Source: Franconibacter helveticus LMG 23732
GTDB lineage: Bacteria; Pseudomonadota; Gammaproteobacteria; Enterobacterales; Enterobacteriaceae
DNA: 64,000 nucleotides
Assembly: GCF_000463115.2 (NCBI RefSeq)
Contig: NZ_AWFX01000051.1
Location: forward strand, 1-64,000
Reading direction: 5' to 3'
Below, one piece after another: positions 47,401 to 54,515 of this stretch. The position numbers and the translations under genes are program-made. The stretch's first letter is position 1; every line of letters starts with the position of its first letter. The notes beneath the pieces are model-generated. The model was given only the letters and a program-made list of their open reading frames with translations, was not told the origin of the DNA and searched no databases.

Positions 47401-47671
47401 GCGGATAATGAAAATGACCTGCCCGGCATGTCTGGCAGAAGCGAAGATACGCAAGACCAACCGGAAACATCCCCAGCTGGCTGATGTGTACTGCCAGTGC
47501 AGTAATATGGAATGTGGACACACTTTTGTAATGAATGTTTCGTTCTCTCACACCATCAGCCCCAGCGCGCTGGCCGGGCAGGGCAGGATAAAAGAGCTGA
47601 TAGATTCGCTGGGAGAAAATGAACGCAAAAAGGCGCTGGCGCTGTTACAGGCGGCTGAGGAAAAGCGTTAG
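47401..47671 (+). CDS. Ogr/Delta-family zinc-finger late activator
   Basis: An 89-residue protein with the Ogr/Delta zinc finger: MTCPACLAEAKIRKT and CSNMECGHTFVMNVSFSHTISPS. P2 Ogr and P4 Delta turn on late promoters through the RNA polymerase alpha subunit, letting the satellite switch on helper late genes. AAAGGAATAACC lies before the ATG. It is a single-domain form (P4 Delta is a tandem of two). A longer upstream frame runs through the iterons and is not believed. Confidence 0.9.
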
Positions 47672-48120
47672 CAACAAGGGCCGGGCCTTAAAAAATTATG
47701 CCCGGCACAGCATTCTGAGTGTCAGTGGTTTTCAGTACCACCTCTTATAAATCTGCTAGTTTTCAAAAGCCTGTAAATCCTCAACCGTGCCTGACTCATG
47801 CCAGTAAGTCACAAAAAGTTGATATTGATTATATAAATCAATAGGTTACATTTGGTTTCGTCAGGCGCTCAAATCTGGCGAACTGAAAAAAGATGAAAAT
47901 CTTTTCAACTTTTTCAGTTTGGTTTTTCTCGCACAAGCCCAGTACCGGCGCCGGCTGACGATACCGTCTGTAAAAAATCAAAACTGAAAAATTTATGCGA
48001 TCCGAAACGTGCAGGCGGGTGCGGTGTAGTGCTTTTTTTGTGTTTTGGCAGATTTTAGCTTGAAAAATATGGTAATAAAAAACATCATTTTCAAAAGGGA
48101 ACTATCAGGGCATATTTATC
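47672..48120. other. Structured non-coding region before the reverse transcriptase
   Basis: No convincing gene in 449 bases. Visible are a CCGGGC/GCCCGG hairpin (47681-47705), AACTGAAAAA (47881) with its inverted copy TTTTTCAGTT (47910-47919) and a third, direct copy at 47982, and the palindrome CCGGCGCCGG (47945-47954). In P4 the cos site lies in this part of the genome, and many defence RTs have an upstream template RNA. Either or both may be here; neither can be called from sequence. Confidence 0.45.
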
Positions 48121-49638
48121 ATGCTTATTCATGAACACTTTAAAAAAACCAAAGATTTATTAACAAAAGTCGACTCCAAAAATGTCGCAAACTGGCTTTT
48201 GAATGATGGGTTTTATCCAGAGCAATATGTATTGCCCCCTTGTTTTTGTGTTTCGAATTTTATTTTTCAGGATAAACCCTACTTTACTAATATTGCGGGG
48301 CTAAAGCCTACATTTGTTACAACAGTCTCATATCCAAAATCATATTTAACCAACAGGGTTTTTGGTATACAAAGCCCAAAGTATTATCATGATATTGTTT
48401 ATTGGCTTATCAATGAATGGGACTTTGTAGTTAATCATATATTCAATGAGGAAACAAAAATATATTCTTATAGTTTCCCTATACCGCTGACAAAACAGGA
48501 AGAAGGGGAGATCTCATCAATCAGGTCGGGGAGGATGATTTATGAATGGATAGAAATGGCTGAAAAAGATTTAATAGTTGATGCTGTTAATTTTAAATAC
48601 TTAGTTAGAACGGATATAACTAATTTTTATGGCTCTATTTACACTCATAGTATTCCTTGGGCATTGCATGGGAAATCTCAAGCGCGTGCAGATAAATATT
48701 ATTCTTTATTGGGTAATAAAATAGACAAATTAATGCAATATTCAAATGATACTAAGACAAATGGGATATCAGTAGGATCTGCATTGAGCGACCTGATTGC
48801 AGAAATAGTTCTTGCTAGAATTGATAGGGAAATAACTAAAAAACTTAAAGGAAAAGATTTTATTGGTGTTCGTTTTAAGGATGATTATAGGGTTCTTTGT
48901 AATTCAGAATCAGATTCTAAATTAATTATGAAGACAATATCAGATGAGCTGGCGAATTTTAACCTAAGCATAAATGAATCTAAAACCAAAGTTACGGAGC
49001 TGCCAGAGGGGCTATATCGTGAGCATAGCATTAAATATTACCCTAATTCATTGGCTGAATATAAAATAATTACTTTTAAACAGTTTGAGAATACAGCTCT
49101 TATTGCTCTAAATATACATAAGAATTATCCCGGAACTAGTATACTTGAAAAGTTTCTTTCGGAGCTGTTCTCCGGTGATGAGCTTAAAATTAGATTTTCT
49201 AAACTAAAGTCAAAGAGGTTTAAAGAAATAAAAAAGGTTATCAGTTTTTTGTTTTTGATGAAAAGAAAGTCTGAGAAGATAATGAGTATTGTATTATCAG
49301 TAATTGACTGTCTTTATATGAAATACCATAAGTCCCATCCGGAGCTGAAAGATTTCATCAAAGAGAAAATAAAGGGCGATATAGAATATTCTTCAGAAAA
49401 GGATTCTGTTTTTGATGTTATTTGGTTAATGTTCTTTGGTAAGTTTAGAAAGGTTGGATTGGGTGATATAACAGACCTTGTTAATAGTGAGTATATCAAA
49501 TTAAACAATTTTTACAAAACCATCAGCACAGGAAAACAAAAAATATACTCTAATGAAGGTGTCTGTTTATATAAAGCCCCAATAAACTTTAAAGATCAAA
49601 ATTTAATTAATTACGTGAATGCTTTTAGGGGTAAGTAA
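48121..49638 (+). CDS. Abi/UG-type (DRT-like) reverse transcriptase
   Basis: A 505-residue protein. The polymerase palm is seen as RTDITNFYGSIYTHSIPWA (Asp165), GISVGSALSDLIAEIVLARID, and RFKDDYRVLC (Asp254, Asp255; F-K-D-D in place of YxDD). The SIYTHS-W signature is typical of abortive-infection and unknown-group (UG) RTs that defend against phages, not of group II introns or retrons. The C-terminal 170 residues are helical. It sits in the P4 cargo hot spot, is much more AT-rich than its neighbours, and abuts a HEPN-like gene. The UG subgroup is undetermined. Confidence 0.88.
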   Translation: MLIHEHFKKTKDLLTKVDSKNVANWLLNDGFYPEQYVLPPCFCVSNFIFQDKPYFTNIAGLKPTFVTTVSYPKSYLTNRVFGIQSPKYYHDIVYWLINEWDFVVNHIFNEETKIYSYSFPIPLTKQEEGEISSIRSGRMIYEWIEMAEKDLIVDAVNFKYLVRTDITNFYGSIYTHSIPWALHGKSQARADKYYSLLGNKIDKLMQYSNDTKTNGISVGSALSDLIAEIVLARIDREITKKLKGKDFIGVRFKDDYRVLCNSESDSKLIMKTISDELANFNLSINESKTKVTELPEGLYREHSIKYYPNSLAEYKIITFKQFENTALIALNIHKNYPGTSILEKFLSELFSGDELKIRFSKLKSKRFKEIKKVISFLFLMKRKSEKIMSIVLSVIDCLYMKYHKSHPELKDFIKEKIKGDIEYSSEKDSVFDVIWLMFFGKFRKVGLGDITDLVNSEYIKLNNFYKTISTGKQKIYSNEGVCLYKAPINFKDQNLINYVNAFRGK

Positions 49639-50226
49639 ATGAGTAATAATGATTTTTTTAGTTCGTGGGAAAGAGTTTTGAATCCTACAAAGCTTAAAGA
49701 GAAAATAATTTCTTTTTCTATCTATGTTACGGCATTTGAGCTTTTAAAAAATGTAATCATAGACAAAACGCAGTTCTTTTTTACCGGGCCTTTCGATGAT
49801 GAATCTTGTAATGCTGATTATGAAAAGAAGGTTTTGTCTAAAAGTAAAAGTAAATTATATGCATCTTTATTATGGCTTCAAGCCATGGAGGCCATAGACG
49901 CTAATGATATTGAACTTTTTAATGAGCTTAAGGGAACAAGAAATAAAATTGCTCATGAAATGTATGAACTGCTTCTTACAAGGGATGTTGAAAATATAAA
50001 TATTAAGCTTAGTGATATGTTGAAGCTGCTTAATAAAATTGAATTGTGGTGGTTTGAGAATTTAGATATGGCTATTGATCCCGAAGCATATCCTGAGAAT
50101 TTTGATATCAACTCCGTACAGCCTATGAGCGTCTGGACTCTAGAATTAATTTTAAAAATTTCAATCGGAGATGAGCGTGAAGCTTTTCAGCAATACGAAG
50201 AATTTTGTAAAGTATTCAAACCCTAA
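49639..50226 (+). CDS. Small HEPN-like protein coupled to the reverse transcriptase
   Basis: A 195-residue soluble, helical protein. It carries RNKIAHE at residues 101-107, which fits the HEPN ribonuclease motif R-x4-6-H (Arg101, His106), placed after a helix as in that fold. The ATG immediately follows the RT stop codon with no spacer, with AGGGG inside the RT end, so translation is probably coupled. It shares the low GC content of the RT. HEPN is inferred from the motif only; it may be the toxic effector or an RT partner. Confidence 0.75.
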   Translation: MSNNDFFSSWERVLNPTKLKEKIISFSIYVTAFELLKNVIIDKTQFFFTGPFDDESCNADYEKKVLSKSKSKLYASLLWLQAMEAIDANDIELFNELKGTRNKIAHEMYELLLTRDVENINIKLSDMLKLLNKIELWWFENLDMAIDPEAYPENFDINSVQPMSVWTLELILKISIGDEREAFQQYEEFCKVFKP

Positions 50227-50312
50227 ATTTTTGAGGAGTATATCGGATTACAGGTCATAACTTCTTGAAAAATACCCGGCCTCCAGCTATCCCACTATAG
50301 AAAGGTAAGTAT

Positions 50313-50331
50313 GGGGGCATTTTTGGGGGCA
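50313..50331 (+). promoter_or_regulatory. Right GGGGGCA repeats, candidate integrase arm sites
   Basis: GGGGGCA at 50313 and again at 50325, starting 12 bases apart, mirror the left pair near 38821. The rest of 50227-50553 holds attR and AT-rich sequence without genes. Confidence 0.5.
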
Positions 50332-50390
50332 TCTATAGTCTTTTTTGCTGTAACTAGTTGATTTAAGTTGTTATTTATGATGATATTTAT

Positions 50391-50407
50391 TCCTATTACC
50401 GGCACCA
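50391..50407 (+). repeat. attR of the satellite
   Basis: TCCTATTACCGGCACCA, an exact 17-base copy of the thrW 3' end, marks the right boundary of the integrated element. Confidence 0.92.
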
Positions 50408-50553
50408 GTTAATGTGAAAATTAGCTTATCTTTACTTTGCTTCTCAATGAAGTTTTTGCCTTCTTTTTTCGACGAAAATTATAATCTCATATGTTCAATA
50501 ATATGATAAAGACATTGATTTTAAATGCTTATATATTATAAACCGTAATAAAT

Positions 50554-50958
50554 CTAATTTTGATTAAGCTTCTTATATTTCTTGAGCAGGCTAATGGTTA
50601 GATAAATCATTTGTAAACTGATAAGAAAATATGATGCAATCACTAAACAAAAGGCAGTTTTAACAGCACTATATTTGAACAATGAGTCAGTACCGTAAAT
50701 CCTAATTATTGATAATGAATCACTTATTATTGATATCAAACTAGGTGTAAAAACCGCAGCAGTGAGTACAGATAAAGCTAGTAAAGGCAAGCACTTACCT
50801 CGCAGAGTATTTTTGGCTAGACCAAAATTTATGGCTTTATCGTGCTTTGGAATATCCAGATTAACAGCTTTGACAATTTCAGGATACCAGGCACCATATA
50901 AGATTGCTATGATAGCCATCAATAAGCTGGCGACTGCTATTTCATCACTCATTTTCAA
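50554..50958 (-). CDS. Small membrane protein, partner of the 192-residue gene
   Basis: A 134-residue protein with three predicted membrane helices (about 8-28, 55-78, 103-126) and a Lys-rich C-terminus (KKYKKLNQN). It overlaps the upstream gene by 14 bases, so the two form an operon. I do not recognise a family. In a defence island, a small membrane protein with a soluble partner resembles sensor/effector pairs, but no motif proves it. Confidence 0.65.
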   Translation of the reverse strand: MKMSDEIAVASLLMAIIAILYGAWYPEIVKAVNLDIPKHDKAINFGLAKNTLRGKCLPLLALSVLTAAVFTPSLISIISDSLSIIRIYGTDSLFKYSAVKTAFCLVIASYFLISLQMIYLTISLLKKYKKLNQN

Positions 50959-51523
50959 CGTATTGCACAGGTTGAACTTCTAGAGATTGGCATAATTTTT
51001 CGTATGATGATTTGGTTACTTCATAAGTAGAAACACTGCCTCGCTTCTTTGAAACTGGGGCTAATGTACCGTCTATAGCTGTTAGTTTTTTATTCAATTC
51101 CTCAATAACATTCATGCTATTTAATGTAATATTATAAGGGCCGGAAATACTTTGTGCTTCTGCATTAGAAAGAATTTCTTTGATTGTATCATCAATGGCT
51201 GATTTTAATTGATATTGATATTTAGAAATTATAGATCTCAGATATCCTCTGCTTTCAGTTGCGGTAGCTTGAAATAATTTACTTATGACTTGCTCATCAG
51301 GTATTTTTCCATCGAAAACGTGATTAACCAAAAGGAATAATCTGTATTCTAGAATATCGCTACCTCTTTTGAATACCTTGACGCCCTGGATCATTTCAAG
51401 ATATTCAATTATACTGGCTTTTCCAAATGAACTTACTTTAGTACTCAGTTCATCATTTTCACAACCAATTATGCTGGCTAGTTCTATTTCATCTTCAATA
51501 TCAATATCAAATTGTAGTCTCAT
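50945..51523 (-). CDS. Uncharacterised soluble protein, first gene of a two-gene unit
   Basis: A 192-residue acidic protein with no family I can name. The N-terminus is beta-like (MRLQFDIDIEDEIELAS), the rest helical. It is AT-rich. A ribosome-site-like AAGGAG lies before the ATG. It is the first gene of an operon with the membrane protein, and both run opposite to the satellite, just outside attR. Confidence 0.62.
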   Translation of the reverse strand: MRLQFDIDIEDEIELASIIGCENDELSTKVSSFGKASIIEYLEMIQGVKVFKRGSDILEYRLFLLVNHVFDGKIPDEQVISKLFQATATESRGYLRSIISKYQYQLKSAIDDTIKEILSNAEAQSISGPYNITLNSMNVIEELNKKLTAIDGTLAPVSKKRGSVSTYEVTKSSYEKLCQSLEVQPVQYVENE

Positions 51524-52145
51524 AACTTTGAACTCCTTGGGAATGTAACTTATTAATCTGTATAAAAGTACGTATTCAGACTAATCCCATTATTAATATT
51601 ATGTAAAGCCGCTTTCTCAATGTTTATAATGGCTTGTGATTCTTCTCACAAAATGAAGCATTCCCGAGGTAGCACTAATTTTTTGTATTTATCTTTTAAT
51701 TTTAATAATTCATGTCATGTATGGCTTGCAATGCTATAAAGTAATCTTGCATTCAGGCATTCAAAACCTATAGCAACTTATAGTGAGCATCCTTAAATCG
51801 ATAAAATCGGTGTTAAAAGTTTATCAGAAGATAATCTGGATTAGCTTAATTCCGGATCGCTACGCGTGATAGCTAGTAGTAGGTAGCTAGCACTTTCATG
51901 CATAAGTTAATGTTGTAAATAGCATTGGTACTTTGGTCATCAAAGACGTGAAGGATTTTTAGTTTCATAAACCTGCTTTCTTATCTTAACTTAATTATTG
52001 TTTTTTTATTAAAAACATGGATTGAATGTTTTCTTGTTTCCAGTGTTTAGATCAATGTTTTTATTAGCATAGCCATTTAAGCTCAATTTCGCTATATATG
52101 TAATTATTTTGTGGAATATAGATAAGCAACGATTAAGGAAGATGT
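51524..52145. other. AT-rich stretch without recognisable gene
   Basis: Over 600 bases of AT-rich sequence between the divergent units at 51523 and 52146. It must hold both promoters. I see no RNA gene, long repeat or credible coding frame; frequent stops occur in all frames. Confidence 0.5.
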
Positions 52146-52475
52146 ATGAAGCTGCAACTATTACAGCAAGCTATTGAGCAAAAAAAACCTATCTCATTCG
52201 AATATAATAAACCCGGTAAAGTCCATGGGAAAAGATATGGCAATACCCATGCGATTTATACTATAACGAGAAAAGACACCTCTAAATCTATAAAAGTTCA
52301 TATTGTACAAACATCAGGTGCTACAGATTCAGAAAAAGATTTTCCAGAGTTTAGAACGTTCGATATTATAAATATTTCAAACATCTGTATCCTGCATGAA
52401 GAACCCTCTTTTATAATTGATAAACGTTACAATCCAGCCTGGACTGGATATGCTGATGTAATTGCTAAAGTGTAA
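52146..52475 (+). CDS. Stand-alone WYL-like protein
   Basis: A 109-residue protein resembling a WYL domain alone. It has the start LQQAIEQKKPISFEYNKPG, then beta strands including KSIKVHIVQTSG, and FRTFDIINISNICIL, the usual domain end (R-x-F-x-x-x-R-I). WYL domains are small-molecule or nucleic-acid sensors and often regulate defence systems. Here no HTH is attached. GGAAG lies before the ATG. The call rests on pattern similarity only. Confidence 0.6.
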   Translation: MKLQLLQQAIEQKKPISFEYNKPGKVHGKRYGNTHAIYTITRKDTSKSIKVHIVQTSGATDSEKDFPEFRTFDIINISNICILHEEPSFIIDKRYNPAWTGYADVIAKV

Positions 52476-52689
52476 CTGTAGTTATGGAGATGCTTTTCTA
52501 ATCATTCACGAAGGGGTTAATTTTAATCTAATCCTGGCGATATCTTTAATAAGACAAACCTGGAAATAGCCATTATAACCACAAAGCGTGCTCTGGACGT
52601 TATCTGAGCAACCGTGCTCATTAATCGAGGCCCGAAAGTGCAGCAACACTTCCGGGCCTCTGACCACAAACGTTAAGAGGAATAACGCT

Positions 52690-53031
52690 ATGGCTAATAT
52701 CAATAGTAACACTCCCGCTTGCCCTGAAATTAACCGCCCGTTTCCCAATCTGTACGCGACGTCACAGGCCGCAACGCTGCCCGCAGAGGATTTACTGGAA
52801 ATAGCCTCGCTTTGGAAGGGCGCTCGCCTCAGAAATGGATTTTTTCAGCCTCGCCACGCTTTGCGAAAACTGATAAGCGAACTGCTGGAATGCCATGACG
52901 TCACGCTGTCTCTGGCGCTTGTGGGCAGGCTTGCCTGCGCGCTGGAAGCATTGTCAGCGGCACTAGATCGGCCCATTCCCGTCCACCTTTATCCGTCACT
53001 GACCACCGATCTTTCACCCGAACTGCCCTGA
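52690..53031 (+). CDS. Hypothetical protein of the accessory region
   Basis: A 113-residue protein beginning MANINSNTPACPEIN. Helical segments (LLEIASLWKGARLR, ALRKLISELLECHDVTLSLALVGRLACALEALSAAL) are clear; no catalytic motif. AAGAGGAATAACGCT precedes the ATG. It is much more GC-rich than the flanking DNA, suggesting a different source. A stop at SPELP is followed by an overlapping open frame that could be its former continuation. Function unknown. Confidence 0.6.
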   Translation: MANINSNTPACPEINRPFPNLYATSQAATLPAEDLLEIASLWKGARLRNGFFQPRHALRKLISELLECHDVTLSLALVGRLACALEALSAALDRPIPVHLYPSLTTDLSPELP

Positions 53032-53032
53032 T

Positions 53033-53194
53033 GCATCGGCAGCGAGGAGCCAATTCTGGCTACTGCCGGGCGCTGAATACGGCGCTGCTGAGCCGCCCTT
53101 AACGCCGGAACTGGCGAAGCGGCTCACCGGCCTGCTGTTTGATTTAGTCTGCCACCTGCGCAACTTCATTAATACGAACAAAGCGCGGCTATGA
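53033..53194 (+). pseudogene. Start-less coding fragment after the 113-residue gene
   Basis: An open frame without start codon, in the frame one base off the preceding gene. It reads PLTPELAKRLTGLLFDLVCHL then RNFINTNKARL before TGA. The composition is protein-like. It may be the remains of a second gene or the frameshifted end of the first. Confidence 0.3.
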
Positions 53195-53673
53195 AGACTA
53201 CGCCGGGCAGCTTATTAAACCTGTGAAGTAAAAGAGAAGGGCCGGCAGTGCCTGGCCCTCCGGGATAATCCTCGCGGCATAAAACCGACGAACGACCTTG
53301 TCGATGGCCTGCGCACTCACGTGACAAATGTCTTTTATAAAAAAGCAGTTAATGCTTTATCCGCCTTTGTCGTTCTCTGCGCTCATAACTTGATTCTGAT
53401 GCGGTTCGTTCGGACTGACCGACCATGCCGGTCAGTATAAAGACATTAATGGTTACCTCCGGGGAGCCGGACCGGACTGTCAATTTGTCCCGCGCGTTCG
53501 ATGAACTGCGCCTGGTCCCCGCACTTCGTTACCCGGTGTGACAATTAACAGAACGGTATTTTCTGCGCCGCCTGGGTTTTCAATAAGCTTTTGTTACTAA
53601 AAGGGTAAACATAAAATTAATTTCCTGAACAAAAACCTGATAACGTTATAAATAGTCCATACATGAGGTACTT
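53195..53673. other. Intergenic region with two inverted repeats
   Basis: No gene is seen in 479 bases. AGGGCC/GGCCCT around 53238-53259 forms a possible terminator for the gene before it. ACTGACCG (53414-53421) and CGGTCAGT (53429-53436) form a perfect 8-bp inverted repeat, which could be an operator. Confidence 0.45.
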
Positions 53674-54000
53674 ATGATAACCGTTTTTGTTTTACTTAAG
53701 ACGACAAAGGAATGGCTCCGTCTGGAGCGTGCTGAAAGAAACCGGATTGCCGATAGCGTATTATCTACCGTTTTGCCCGATAATAGCGTAACGCTAAGAA
53801 TGTTCGACGCCGAGGCGTTTACCACAAAATGTACTGATGTCGCTATGTTCCAGGCAGAAGATATGCAGGCATTTTATTTTGCCATTGAACGGCTAAGGGA
53901 CTCGGAACTTATAACCAAACCTTATTTTGAAATGGTAGAGATTATCCCTACTATTGAAGATGGTTTTAAAGCTTTCGAGAAGTCTAATATTTCGAAATAA
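53674..54000 (+). CDS. Darcynin-family protein
   Basis: A 108-residue protein matching the Darcynin family, a small alpha/beta dimeric-barrel-like fold of unknown function: ITVFVLLKTTKEWLRLERAERNRIAD, VTLRMFDAEAFTTKCTDV and PYFEMVEIIPTIEDGF. GAGGTACTT precedes the ATG. It is a single gene with no evident link to Zorya. A hairpin, GGGAGTAACA with TTGCTACTCCC, follows at 54015-54042. Confidence 0.72.
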   Translation: MITVFVLLKTTKEWLRLERAERNRIADSVLSTVLPDNSVTLRMFDAEAFTTKCTDVAMFQAEDMQAFYFAIERLRDSELITKPYFEMVEIIPTIEDGFKAFEKSNISK

Positions 54001-54515
54001 GAAGACTGGTTAAAGGGAGTAACAATGAAGGTTGCTACTCCCACCGTTGAGACTTATCTTTTTAATGGTTGCAGCAGAATTAAGGCTCCGGCTTTACCGG
54101 GCCACCAGAATTTTAATTCTTATACTCGCTTTTTTAAATGACTTGCCCTCGCGCTGATTTGTTATTGATAAACCGCAGGTAATTAAGCCTCGTTGATTCA
54201 GTTGGCTTACAACGCAGACCGCTTAACGCCAGTAGAATCGGGCAATCACTCGAAATTATCCTCACCGTTTCCTCGCTACAGCCTGTAAACCGCGGCGTTC
54301 CAGTATCCTTGTCCGGGGCCGCAATCTTTTTACCACTCAATGCTGTACTCTGTGTCTTTTGCTTGGCAAATTTAAGAGAGTGAATGAATAAATCGAGCAG
54401 GAACGCTTTGCCAGCTAAGAGAAGCGATAAAATTGTGATCTTTCTGTATCGATAAATCACAATGTTACCTCTTTAAATTTATCGTGCCGGGCAGTAAACA
54501 GAGTAAAAATATTAC
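54001..54515. other. Region between Darcynin gene and zorD
   Basis: It holds the hairpin at 54015-54042 and then sequence without a convincing gene. A 108-codon frame on the minus strand (54134-54460) starts with a hydrophobic stretch but has no family likeness and poor codon pattern; it is not called. Confidence 0.45.

Larger units (their letters stand above)
38690..50407. mobile_element. P4-like phage satellite integrated in thrW
   Basis: An 11.7-kb element between two copies of TCCTATTACCGGCACCA. All its genes are on the plus strand: integrase, unknown, AlpA, unknown, gpN-like capsid, CI-type RNA and Icd-like gene, two small genes, alpha primase/helicase, iterons, Ogr/Delta, then a reverse transcriptase-HEPN cargo pair. 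It has P4 replication, immunity and late-activation functions, but no recognisable sid or psu and no terminase or tail genes. A P2-like helper would be needed for packaging. Boundaries are clear; the assignment to P4-like is by gene content. Confidence 0.9.

Noticed and set aside
48121..49638. Retron or group II intron reverse transcriptase
   Set aside because: No msr/msd-like inverted layout with a retron RT signature, no maturase domain; the SIYTHS-W pattern points to Abi/UG RTs.
38690..50407. Full prophage instead of satellite
   Set aside because: There are no terminase, portal, tail or lysis genes; only a gpN-like capsid gene plus P4-type replication and activation genes.
54134..54460. 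108-codon minus-strand frame before zorD
   Set aside because: Hydrophobic start only, no ribosome site or family likeness; probably chance.
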